From: Opeltia flavorubescens
Lineage: Eukaryota > Ascomycota > Lecanoromycetes > Teloschistales > Teloschistaceae
DNA length: 64,000 nucleotides
Assembly: GCA_000442125.1 (NCBI GenBank)
Contig: KE546970.1
Span: 434,001 to 498,000, forward strand
Reading direction: 5' to 3'
Part shown: positions 1-10,426 of the stretch, piece by piece
Layout of the letters: every line of letters begins with the position of its first letter
Position numbering within the stretch: position 1 is the first letter of the stretch
Made by a program: the position numbers and the translations under genes
The notes under the pieces: model-generated
Database searches by the model: none
What the model saw: the letters and a program-made list of their open reading frames with translations, nothing else
Told to the model about the DNA's origin: nothing

Positions 1-726
1 TCATTATTCCAGCGGTGATGGCGAGCTGTTGGAGGGCGACGAGGCTGCCACGGACCTCGGGTGGAGCGACTTCTGCATTATAGTTCGGTACGTTGACAGA
101 TATAGCACCAATTGCGAGACCTGGGTCTCGTCAAATTCTGTCATAGAGAATGATATGAAAACAGAGCTTACCAGTGATGAAGCGACCAGCAATGATACAT
201 GAAGCTCCGCCTACAGCGGTGATACATTGAAGAACAACACCAACAACGAAGACAGCAATGTTGAATTGGATCGCGAATTTGCGAGAGAGGATCTCAGCCA
301 AGAAACCACTGTACAAACAACCAAACCAAGCACCGAGTTCGAAGATGGACGTGAGCCAACCCTTTTTGGTTGCATTACCAACCCAATCGCCCATATCTGG
401 CTCCAAGAATCAGTACCAAAATACCGAGGGTACATAAATGGTTTCCATACGTTCACCGAAAGACGACATGGTAAGAATACTCGATAGTACACCCTGATTA
501 TACCCATATATGAATCTTTCCCGTCGGTCGTAAGTGAATCGAAACATAAAACATATGCCTCAGCCTTGAAGCCGTTCTGTACTCACCCTCCCAAACACGC
601 AAAACAGGCGATCCCGAAAACCTTCATATTCTTCACCAGTGCCATCGGGCCTGATGCTCCCGTAAGCTGCTGGCGAAGATTCAACGTCGCATCTTTAACG
701 ACCGATGCTTTGCGATCCGAAGCCAT
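1..726 (-). CDS. MFS sugar/quinate-type transporter, 5' part only
   Basis: Sugar-porter branch of the major facilitator superfamily; such proteins carry sugars or quinate-like acids across the plasma membrane. Only the N-terminal part is in the window; the gene runs off the left edge. Four exons are supported: 726-587, 515-451, 396-172 and 120-1, all with GT-AG borders and compatible phases. The joined protein reads through [19 protein letters not shown], then [16 protein letters not shown], then [22 protein letters not shown] and an [11 protein letters not shown] loop. These correspond to TM1, TM2 and the TM4-5 region of sugar porters. The ATG at 726 opens a hydrophilic cytoplasmic N-terminus ([20 protein letters not shown]). 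The substrate cannot be told from this part. The next gene upstream on the same strand is a Zn2Cys6 regulator, which might control it; that is inference. Confidence 0.88.
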
Positions 727-1361
727 GATGATAGATCCAAATTATGTCGATAGAGGCTCTTTGATAAGTGTTCGGAACAGTAGCTCAATTGTCAACAAAA
801 TGTACTCCCAAGACCAAGGGCCAGGTAGAAATGAAACATGTACAAGAAGTTCAACAACTATTTGCCTGTGTCAAGCAGAGCGAAGGAGACCTCTCTACTA
901 GAAAAGCCAACGCTGGCGATGCTGGAGAGCATCTCCAGGTGATGGACTCTGGGAGGTTGGGCGTGTTATAGGTTCATCCAAACTAGCTCGGGCCCTAATT
1001 GGTCCCTGGTCTATAGGCACACGGGATATCCAATCCTGACGCGCAGTCTGATTGATGGCTTTTGTGGGGTCATCCTACCCTAAACCTGAACAGGAAATCC
1101 GTACTTCCCGTGCGCCATGTCCTGGCACTCTTTCATGGCGGAAAGGCAAGCTCGTGCCAGCGGTTTGCAACGTCTGTCCGACACACCATTTCCAGCGTCC
1201 CCGTTGCCAGAATTTTCTATGATGATCCTGAAGCACCCAAGAGAAAAAGCATATATTTAGGAAATCGATCGCTCGCTGTAAATACATGACCAGTGATTCA
1301 AATAAATTAGTGTAACGGTTGCGAGGGAAATGCTTGATGGTTGGCAATTTCTAGACACAAG
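727..1361. other. Intergenic, transporter to regulator
   Basis: About 635 bp between the transporter start and the regulator stop. Only short unrelated reading frames occur. It must hold the transporter promoter; no clear motif stands out. Confidence 0.6.
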
Positions 1362-4164
1362 TCAGAGCTCGAGACTATCAAGTTTTCCACAGGAGGACAT
1401 ACCGGTGAACATGTAGTCGTTGAAGAAGGCCTCGGGATCAAAGTCGAGCTTCATCTGATCATCACCCAAGAAGCCTGATGCCAAGTCTGACCAAGCAGCA
1501 GAATAGTCTTCAGACGTCATAGTTGGTAGATTGTTCGAGCCCAGAGGTAAGGGTGGAAACTACGGAGGTCATGTCAATGTTGCCTGTACCGAGGAGATAC
1601 TGTAACACACCTTGGCGTTTGCAGTGTCAGGACCATTGCGACGTCGAAGGTCGTGAAGCCTGATGTAGGCGCTAATGTTGTCGCTCACAATGCTCAAATC
1701 GACGTCTCGGAGGCCAGCCTCCCGTTGATCAAGCACGGCGTCGACCCAGGCAGCCCCGCTGTAGAAGTGGGCAACCCTCCGAATGGCCTCTCGAAGGAAC
1801 TGATAATTTGCCTTGGCAATGAGCGTCAAATAGGAACTATTTGATTCCGTAGCTTGCGCTGAACCCGTTGGTGGAATGATGTTCTTGGGATATTGCGAAT
1901 AATCTTGGAATGGATCTACCAGTGAGGGTGCAGTATGACTCGGGATAGGAAAGGCCCTTGGCTTTCCCTCCTCAGGTAGTCGAAGTTCACCCTTGTGCTG
2001 CAGCATGTCACGAATGTAAGCACAAGCTGCGTGGAAAAAGGATTGATTGAGGTAAAAGGTCGTCAGTAAGGGCCGATCGTCGATATGTTTGGCGAAGGTC
2101 AGCATGTCTGTGATTGATCTGATAGAGCACCGGTATAGATCTTGGTTGCTTTTGCGCAAATTCGATTCTCTTTCTTGGGTGTCCTTGGGGAGTTCTAGTC
2201 GCCCGTCTTCAGCTACTGTACCTTCAACCGGTGCAGGAGCTGGTTCTTCTCCAACCATGTGCTCTTGCGTAAGGAAAGCGATCTGTAGATGGTACTTGAA
2301 AAGAGATCAAAGTCAGCATCGCCTATCTGGATTTAGGTTGCTCAGACTGCTTCTTACTTGATGATGTAGAAGCAGGTATGGAGCGGCGAGGCCTGATCTA
2401 GCAGCCGCTTGGTAGTAAATGGCTCCAAATTTGATTTCTCGAGGTAAGGACTTGTATTTCATTATCAGCTCGTCCAACAAATCTGCAAAAATCTCCTTCC
2501 GTCTTGCATCATCCATTGGAGGTCGACGGTATACTTCACTAGATTGGGTGTTGAGGAAATCTATTGACTGAGCATAAGAAAGCATCTGAAGAAGATATCA
2601 GCGTCCGTAATACCCCTTCAGGTTCAAAATGGAAGTCTTTGCTCACCATGTTCGCGTAGTGAGGATACACTTCAGGCTTCAACGGCTTCATTGTACCGCC
2701 AGGTCCCGCCCGGATAATGGCCATATCTTTGTCTTCGGGCAGCCTTACACTGATTTCATGCCTTTTGATACACGGGACACGGCCAGTCCCATTGCACAGA
2801 TTCACATCCATGGAATAACAACACCAAAAGAGTATGAGCTGTTGAGATTTCTCGAAGGCGTCGAGACTGACCAAGTTCGCATTTGCTTCTGGTGGTATAG
2901 TAAGTGGGGGCTCGGTAGTAGCCCCCTGGTTTGTCGGAGACTGGCTGACGCTCATGCCACGGGAAGACCTCTCGCGATGCAATCCAATCTCTTGAGCCAT
3001 ACGTAGCGCCATGCCTGTGAACATCCACATTCCTGTTTTCGGGTCAAAAAGATCCGCTCAGCGTCAGACTAAGCCTCAACTCACCAGACTCGGAGTTATT
3101 GCCGAACTCTGCCAGTGAAAGCAGGACCAGTCCTCCGACAACATCACATGATGGTATTCCAAACAGAGGTATGAGAAGACATTTGGCCCGTTCGAGAAAT
3201 GGATTAGATAATTCCCAGCCTTCTCTTCGACTCCCGTCTTCTTTTGGCGGAAGATACTTTGCGAATTTGGCTGGATTGCAGAAACGGGAAGAGAGGGCAG
3301 CCATAGAAAGTATGAGGAATGTTGAAGCTTCGCCACGGCGGAGGAGTTGATCGAGATAGGGGCGATTCAAGAAACAAAAATTATCGGCATAGTACTCGAA
3401 GAATGCATCAAGTAGATCAGGAAGCAAGTCGGCAACAGGCAGACATGTTTCACTATCAAACATAGATGGATAACCAGGTGTACATGCTTCTTCTCTGACT
3501 GGTGCCAACGTTTGCAGTTGAGCCGAGTAGTGATTGGCTGATCTCGACGGATCCTTGAGAGAAACCCCATAATCCTGCTGCTGTTGCTGGACTTTAATAG
3601 AGATCTGCTTATGACCTGGGGCTATCGCCGTAGGTCCTAGCTCTCTGTAGTAGTGTATGGTTGTGTAGGGGTTGCTTAGCTGATTGTTGTTTGGAGGTGG
3701 GTAACGGGTCTCGGCAGCCTCATTAGACCGAGGGCCTGGTCTGCCTCTTCTTTCTGTACACAGGTCAGATGAGTCTTGTCAAGATGCAACATCGATAACC
3801 CACCTTGTTCAGAGCCTATACTTAGTCGATTGACATCGGTCAAAGTGGATTGTGGAGTGAGACCACCATCTACTGAAGTGGTCTCGTCACTGGTGGGGGN
3901 ATTGCGGTAAGCAGGATCAGAAGGCTCTGCAACAACATTCGCTCTTGGGCGTTTCCTCCCATCTTCCTCTGGCCATAAACACTCCTTTCTCAAAGCCTCA
4001 CAATGGTTACATCGCTTTGTCCGGTTGGCCTTCCCTGGAGCAATGCCGCCTTCACATCGTATTCGTAGTTTTCGGCAAGAACCACAGGCAATGGTAGAAT
4101 GCTTTTTTCTTTTTGGAGATGTGGAAGAAAAGTCACGAGGGGTTTTCACTTTGATGGAATCCAT
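1362..4164 (-). CDS. Zn2Cys6 fungal-specific transcription factor
   Basis: Nuclear DNA-binding regulator of about 841 aa. Six exons fit: 4164-3804, 3753-3085, 3032-2647, 2585-2358, 2294-1611 and 1559-1362; they sum to 842 codons including TGA. The zinc cluster is at residues 27-62 with spacing C-x2-C-x6-C-x14-C-x2-C-x6-C (CGSCRKLRIRC ... CNHCEALRKEC), preceded by a basic KRKK stretch. A Gln-rich linker (QQQQQDYG) follows. The fungal-specific transcription factor domain runs from about residue 200 to 560; it includes AFFEYYADNFCFLNRPYLD, the MWMFTGMALRMAQEIGLHRE helix and a LILFWCCYSMDVNLCNGTGR segment. The C-terminus is acidic and aromatic (FDPEAFFNDYMF), as expected of an activation region. 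An N base at 3900 leaves one residue undefined. The target genes are unknown; the neighbouring transporter is a candidate. It is divergent from the gene at 4372 with only 207 bp between starts. Confidence 0.9.
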
Positions 4165-4371
4165 GTGATCCGCGCCGGTCGGAAAATATGCAACATGATA
4201 TGTACAGTAATGATGATGTATGCACTACCCATTTTCGGCACTGCATGTTTACCCAAAACCGTTTGTCGGGAGCGGGCCGTTATGTGGGTTAGCGCGCGCC
4301 TGTAATTGAGGCGTTGTGTCCCACTCATTTATCCTTTACGCGGTCTTCCTTTGCGAAAAGTCATTTCAATT

Positions 4372-5311
4372 ATGGCACGCACCCGAGGCCAAGCTCGTCA
4401 GGGATCCAGTGAAGGATCTCAAAGGTACGATAAGACCGTCCAAGTCGGAGGGAAAAAGCGCAAGCAGTCCGCAGTAGAACAGGATGAGGAAGCGGAAAGC
4501 CCTGTCGTGAAAACGCGGAAGTCAGGAGGCTCCAATCCAGTCGAGAATCAGGTGAAGTCTAAGACAGAAGCCCTGCTCTCCAAGTACGGGTCACTTCTAT
4601 TGGCCGACCTTGGGTTACCCGATCCGTCCTCATCAACTCCGGAGAACGTACTGGCATTGGTTTTCAATGCTATGCTAACATCGGCACGCATATCTCATGA
4701 ATTGGCCTAGAAGAGTGTGAAATGTCTTATTGAAGCAGAACACCACAATATTGAAACGCTAAGTAAGAGTACATGGCAAGAACGAACCGAGGTACTCACG
4801 AAGGGCGGCTACACACGTTATCGAGAAAAGACAGCAACAGCACTTGGTGATCTGGCAGATTTTGTAAATAACAAATACGGTGAGTCCTATGCGCAGAGAA
4901 ATTTTTCCGCCAGGAAATCTCTAGTCAAATATGGTATCCAATTGCGAATTGATTTATCCCCCTCAGTATTTGAGCACTTGTCCACAATCACTGACCTGTC
5001 CTTCTGTAGATGGTGATCTCAACAATCTTCTCAATAAGGCAGATTCATCTGCAGCGCAAGTTCGCAGCTTGCTGAAAGAGATTAAGGGGATTGGCAATGT
5101 TGGAATCGACATATTCTGCGATACCGCTCAGGGGATTTGGCCATGCCTTGCTCCATTCATTGACCCGCGAAGCATGAAGACTGCTCAACAGTGCGGCCTC
5201 GGTGAAGAAATAGATGCGATATGGGATACCATCGGCAAGGACCGTATGTGCAGACTCGCTGCCGCCCTGACCACCTTAAGGCTGGAGGAAAAGGAGAAAG
5301 AGCTTGCTTAG
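4372..5311 (+). pseudogene. Helix-hairpin-helix (endonuclease III-like) protein interrupted by TAG
   Basis: Two exons, 4372-4879 and 5010-5311, give about 269 codons that read as one protein except for an in-frame TAG at 4708-4710. The same frame continues directly after it (KSVKCLIEAEHHNIETL). The N-terminus is basic and nuclear-like (GGKKRKQSAVEQDEEAE). The rest is helical, and LLKEIKGIGNVGIDIFC near residue 200 matches the helix-hairpin-helix motif of the HhH-GPD DNA-glycosylase fold. No catalytic Lys/Asp pair or Fe-S cysteine loop can be confidently assigned, so enzymatic activity is uncertain. A second TAG at 5309 ends the frame, with DFDD and a TAA immediately after. Either the gene is decaying, or the TAG is a base error, or it is read through. 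The start at 4372 gives MARTRGQARQGSS. Confidence 0.62.
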
Positions 5312-5326
5312 GATTTCGATGACTAA

Positions 5327-5670
5327 AATCGATCAGCTTGGAATACTACTTCATCGCGCTCGTGTCCTTTCGTGATACTGGACTGGATTTGACCATAAAT
5401 GGAAGATATTGTCCGAAAGACTGTCAATTCGACGAACAAATTTTCGCTTATTGATCGTGTCGAGCGCGCGATTTTTACCTTTGTACAATCAACATCAAAG
5501 CTTTGGGCAACCTTGTCAGTGTGGCAGTTAATGAGGAATCCCGTACGTGGGCAAGTCGCTACCTCGACAATCAATAATTGATATTTCGACCTCGGAAACA
5601 GTTCCGGACTGCGCCACAGAGCCACAGAGTCTTGACATCAGTGCTCGCGACGTGACTGCACCCTGATCGG
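5327..5670. other. Intergenic stretch
   Basis: No supported gene between the HhH gene and the SDR promoter. Short frames on both strands (up to about 100 codons) show no recognisable protein. Confidence 0.5.
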
Positions 5671-5676
5671 TGGTAG

Positions 5677-5708
5677 CCAATCAAAAGACAGGTAATAATA
5701 TCTATATA
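5677..5708 (+). promoter_or_regulatory. CCAAT box and TATA-like element before the SDR gene
   Basis: A CCAAT pentamer at 5677-5681 lies 22 bp before a TATATA stretch at 5703-5708. The stretch is 68 bp upstream of the SDR ATG, and a CT-rich tract follows it. Spacing and order suit a core promoter; function is inferred. Confidence 0.4.
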
Positions 5709-5775
5709 TTGGAGCTCGACTCTTTTCATCATCAATGCCTCTCACTTACGCAATTTCTTTAATTTCTCCGCCTTG

Positions 5776-7167
5776 ATGTCAATTCTCCTTCGACCAGCAA
5801 AAATTCAAATTGCAAGGCAATATTTCAGATCGACAAACTTGATTGGCAGTTCTTCTCAAATTCTAGGTCTCCAGACTCCAAAAAGTGATATTACGTTTCT
5901 AAGAGCTTTTCATACTTCAAAGTCCTATTACGCACTTCCTACGGACGCTATGGTAAATATATGGCCTTTGCTTCCTGCATGCACTGGATTTACTCTTCCA
6001 AGAAACATATCTGCTTTGATTGCGGTCCCCGAAACTCAAATCTCATACCAATTTCCATTTGCTGATCAGTCTTTATTCATCAGGATGCCATTAAGCAGAC
6101 CGTAGCTCAGAATTTTGGCGGTGCCGCTCACCAAGCCGTTTCAGAGAGCCAGCAATTCGCTTTGGAGGAGGTTCCGTCATTGACTGGGAAGGTTGCGTGT
6201 ATCACGGGAGGGTCTGCGGGCGTGGGCTTTGCGTGTGCACATACGATGCTTACGCATGACATCAAGAAGATCTTCATTCTTTCTGTTTCTAAAGAAGTCA
6301 TCGATGGAGCCATAGACTCGGTCAAAGAAGAAATGGGCCAGGAATCAGCCGATAAGATAGTTTGGTTACAATGCGATATATCGGATTGGAAGAAAGTTAA
6401 GGCAACGGCAGATCAGATTGCGAGCCAGACGGACAGGATTGATATTATGATTAACAATGCAGCTCGAGGAATTATGACCTACCAAACAACGGATTATGGA
6501 GTTGATCGCCATGTAAGTCACTGATGCTCGTAGAGTTAGTGCACATCAGCTGACATATCTCTCGCAGATGGCGATGAATCACATGGCTCATGTGATACTC
6601 AACAGCCATCTCCTCCCGATCATGAAAAAGACGGCCTCCGACGGGAACACGGTGCGGATAGTGACACTAGCATCGAACGCACATCAGGCAGCACCATCCG
6701 ACTGTAAATTCGAGTCGCTCGACGAACTCAACCAGGACCTTGGCCCCAACGGCCAATATGGTCGCTCCAAGTTGGCCGGAATCCTCTATGTTCGATATCT
6801 TGCTCGTCATCTCACCGAAGCTCATCCCAATATCCTCGCCAATGCCACTCACCCGGGATTTGTTGACACCAAGATGTCAGCAGAAGACATACATGAACCC
6901 TATCCAATAGCGGGTTATGCCATGTCAGTTGGAATGAAGCCTTTCAAGAAGGACAATTTCATGGGAGCTGTTAGCACCATGTATGCGGCAACCAAGACAT
7001 CCAAGAGCGGTGAATATATCTGTCCACCAGCTGTACCTGAAAGCGGGACCAGTCTTTCTCAGGACTCTGAACTAGGCGAGAGGCTCATGAAGTTGACTCG
7101 AGATCTGATCAAGGAGAAGACGTATGACGAGTCAGCGGCCAAAGGTTGTCCTTTCCAAGATTATTGA
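5776..7167 (+). CDS. Short-chain dehydrogenase/reductase with mitochondrial-type presequence
   Basis: NAD(P)-dependent oxidoreductase of the SDR superfamily, 401 aa, with exons 5776-5952, 6084-6512 and 6568-7167. The Rossmann glycine motif is TGGSAGVG, the structural NNAA motif follows in IDIMINNAARG, and the catalytic dyad is YGRSK (Tyr-x3-Lys) after a conserved Ser in VTLASNAHQ. NATHPGFVDTKM is the usual post-active-site proline/glycine segment. The first about 55 residues are rich in Arg, Ser and hydrophobic residues with few acids (RPAKIQIARQYFRSTNLIG, AFHTSKSYY), as in a mitochondrial targeting peptide. The substrate is not predictable; relatives are often annotated as retinol-dehydrogenase or WWOX-like. 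The C-terminus ends GCPFQDY. Confidence 0.9.
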
Positions 7168-7594
7168 GCTCAGCCGCCACATGCTTGTAAAGTATATATA
7201 TAGCATAGTCATAGCATAATGCATGGTAGGGAAGAAAGTGTGGTTATGAAACCGTTATATCGATTACAAAATACAACTGCGTTCAGTATTTAAGGTAATA
7301 CGTAACTTGGAAGGATTTATTCTTTACAATTGATCAGGCGGCGTACCCCTCCGTGCCCTCAAAGAACAACGGGAGCAATTCTTGCACTAGAAATTCAGAA
7401 TCGTCGTCGTATCTACACGGATGCTTGCGTGGCTAGAACCAATTCATGATTAGGCATCGACCAAATACTTCTACTTCATACATTATGCTTGTTTCTCCAC
7501 AATTGTTCTGATTGATTCTTTTAGCGTCTAAGGCAGCACTCTTCGACACCCTCAGCCCCAAGGACTGGTCAATAATTCTCAGGAACCGCAGCTA
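7168..7594. other. Intergenic, SDR to fimbrin
   Basis: About 427 bp holding the SDR 3' end and the fimbrin promoter. No gene or clear repeat is seen. Confidence 0.5.
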
Positions 7595-9846
7595 TGAACG
7601 TCCTCAAGCTCCAGAAGTGAGAACCACATGCCCTTCCTTACACCTCCATCTCGTCTGTACTCAGCTATAAGTCTACAGAAGCTAACAGCAGCTGCCTCAG
7701 AAAATATCCACAATTTCAGCAGAACGAGATCTTCAGCTTTCAAGATGCTTTTCGCAAACTCGACATAGAAGACAAAGGTTATATCGACGAAGCGACCGTG
7801 ATAAAAGCTACTCAGCAGTCAGAACGGCAGCCGTATGATGTCGTAAGACAAGCGCTGAAAGAGGTGGAGCTCGATAGTTCTAGAAGAGTAGAACTTGACG
7901 ATTATGTCGACGTACGTCTATACCATCAGTCCTTAATTAATTGATGATTTATCATCCCTCTCGACATCTCGAAACTGACCGCGCAACGATTTCAGCTTCT
8001 CTCCAAAGTCCGAGGCGCATCTCCTACACAAAATCGTATGTCAGCCGGCCGCTCGAGAGGATTCAGCAACGCAGCGGACGGTAACGCAAGTGCTCCTTCT
8101 TCGGGTCATCAATCGAAAAGCAGCGTATCTGGGAAGATTCAGGTGCAAGGCTCCTCGGCCAACGTAACCCATACGATCAATGAAGACGAGCGGACAGAAT
8201 TCACCAGGCACATCAACGCAGTACTCGCAGGTGACCCAGACATCGGTAACCGGCTGCCCTTTCCAACAGACACATTCGAAATGTTTGACGAGTGTAAGGA
8301 TGGCTTGGTCCTGGCAAAATTGATCAACGATAGTGTACCGGATACCATTGACGAGCGTGTCCTGAACCGAGCAGGAAAGAAGATAAAGTCATTGAACCAA
8401 TTCCATATGACGGAGAATAACAACATCGTCATCAATTCGGCCAAGGGTATCGGATGCTCTGTGGTTAACATTGGTAGTGGAGATATCATAGAAGTCCGGG
8501 AACACTTGATCCTAGGTCTGATATGGCAGATTATCCGAAGAGGGCTGTTGGGCAAGATCGATATCAAGTTACACCCAGAGCTCTACAGATTACTTGAAGA
8601 TGATGAGACACTGGAGCAGTTTTTGAGGTTACCACCAGAGCAGATACTACTCAGATGGTTCAATTACCACCTCAAGAATGCCAAATGGGACAAGAGGTAC
8701 TACAACCTACTTGATCACCAGCCGATATCGCTAACAGATGATTAGAGTCACTAATTTTTCCTCCGACGTCAAAGAAGGCGACAATTACACCGTTCTACTC
8801 AATCAACTCGCCCCAGACCTCTGCTCCCGCTCCCCGCTCCAAACTCGCGACCTCCACCAGCGCGCCGAACAGGTCCTCCAAAATGCCGACAAGCTCTCCT
8901 GCCGTAAATTCCTCTCTCCTCAATCCCTCGTCGCGGGCAACCCAAAACTCAACCTCGCCTTCGTCGCCAACCTGTTCAACACCCACCCCGGCCTCGACCC
9001 CATCACCGACGAAGAAAAAGCCCAAGTCGAAGACTTCGACGCGGAAGGTGAACGCGAAGCCCGCGTCTTTACTCTCTGGCTCAACTCCCTCGACGTAAAC
9101 CCGGCAGTCAACTCCCTCTTCGACGACCTTACAGATGGCACCATCCTCCTCCAAGCCTACGACAAAGTCGTCCCCGGCTCCGTCAACTGGCGCCATGTAA
9201 ACAAACGCCCCGCGTCCGGCGCGGAACTCATGCGCTTCAAAGCCGTTGAGAATACAAACTACGCCATCGAGCTCGGCAAACAGATGCGCTTCTCCCTCGT
9301 CGGTGTCCAAGGCGCAGATATCACGGACGGTCAACGCACACTCACGCTCGGCCTCGTATGGCAGCTCATGCGCAGAGATATCAGCGAGACTCTCTCCGCG
9401 CTCGCGCAAAGGTTGGGCAAAAACGAAATCTCGGATAATGAGATGGTCAAATGGGCGAATGAGCAGAGCCACAAGGGCGGCAAGGGGAGCTCGATACGCA
9501 ATTTCAAGGACCATGCGATCGGCAGTGGGGTCTTTTTGCTGGATGTTCTGAATGGCATGAAGAGTAGCTATGTGGATTATGACCTTGTGACGAGCGGGAG
9601 GACGGATGATGAGGCGTATGCGAATGCGAAGTTGGCGATTAGTATTGCGCGGAAGATGGGGGCGACGATTTGGTTGGTTCCGGAGGATATTTGTCAGGTG
9701 AGGAGTCGGTTGGTGGTTACTTTTATCGGTGAGTGGTCCCCGCAGTTCCTCGTTCCTCAATCGTTTTCCCCTTCAGCTTTGGGGAGTGGCTGATACGATG
9801 TGTCTCGATTATAGGTTCTCTGATGGCTACGTATGAGAAGATGTGA
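7595..9846 (+). CDS. SAC6: Fimbrin (plastin), actin-bundling protein
   Basis: Cross-links actin filaments in cortical patches and cables, supporting endocytosis and polar growth. Five exons, 7595-7617, 7701-7911, 7996-8696, 8746-9728 and 9815-9846, give 649 aa, the usual fimbrin length. The first exon encodes only MNVLKLQ plus two bases, and the last ends SLMATYEKM. An EF-hand-like segment at about residues 22-45 (FRKLDIEDKGYIDEATVIKA) precedes four calponin-homology domains at about 140-260, 290-400, 410-520 and 535-645. CH signatures include DGLVLAKLINDSVPDTIDERVLN, HLILGLIWQIIRRGLL and TLTLGLVWQLMRRDI. A Ser/Gly-rich linker separates the EF-hand region from CH1. All splice phases agree. 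A 320-codon open frame on the opposite strand at 8795-9760 is a codon-bias shadow. Confidence 0.97.
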
Positions 9847-10426
9847 TGAGGAAAGCGTGGTTCCATCCGAGTCATCATTTCTCCATTCTCGATTCTGGAA
9901 CTAGTGGAAGAGAGGTGCCCGTGGCTTTTTTCAAAGCTGCTGTTCGGTTGGTGAAATGAAGCATGCAGTACGAAGGGACGGAAATGATCATGCAGACAAG
10001 GAAAGGAAGTGTGTATTTCTATTACGGCAGCGTGTGGACAGTGTGCAGGGACTAGGATCAGCTGAAGAAATTCAGTAGGCAAAACATTTCTAAAAGTTTG
10101 ATCGATTGTCAGTGATTCCTCGACTCTACGAGATCCTTGAAGTCATTTTGCGCATTCGTACCTCAACGCCATATGGGACTTCTCTCAAAGAATATGTATT
10201 CAAAAGCTCGTGCTACATCATTCCTATTTCATTTAGATAAGCTCATGATTCCACCCTGTTCAAGATCATCATGCAAATATGCCGGAACCCTCCCCTTGGA
10301 CACAACAAGACTTCGACTTCCCTCAATGTACCACACATCTCCACATATACTCTGTGAACATGCCGACATTCAAGATACTCGCTCCCATATGATACGCCTA
10401 TCCTGAATCCACCGTTCCAACCTCCC
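9847..10426. other. Intergenic, fimbrin to P450 (convergent)
   Basis: About 580 bp between two convergent genes. Only short, unconvincing frames are present. Confidence 0.5.

Noticed and set aside
5323-5625. 100-codon minus-strand frame and an overlapping plus-strand one
   Set aside because: Mutually overlapping short frames without family signature between two well-supported genes.
8795-9760. Long open frame (about 320 codons) on the minus strand
   Set aside because: Lies wholly opposite the fimbrin coding exon and has biased, repetitive composition; it is a codon-usage shadow.
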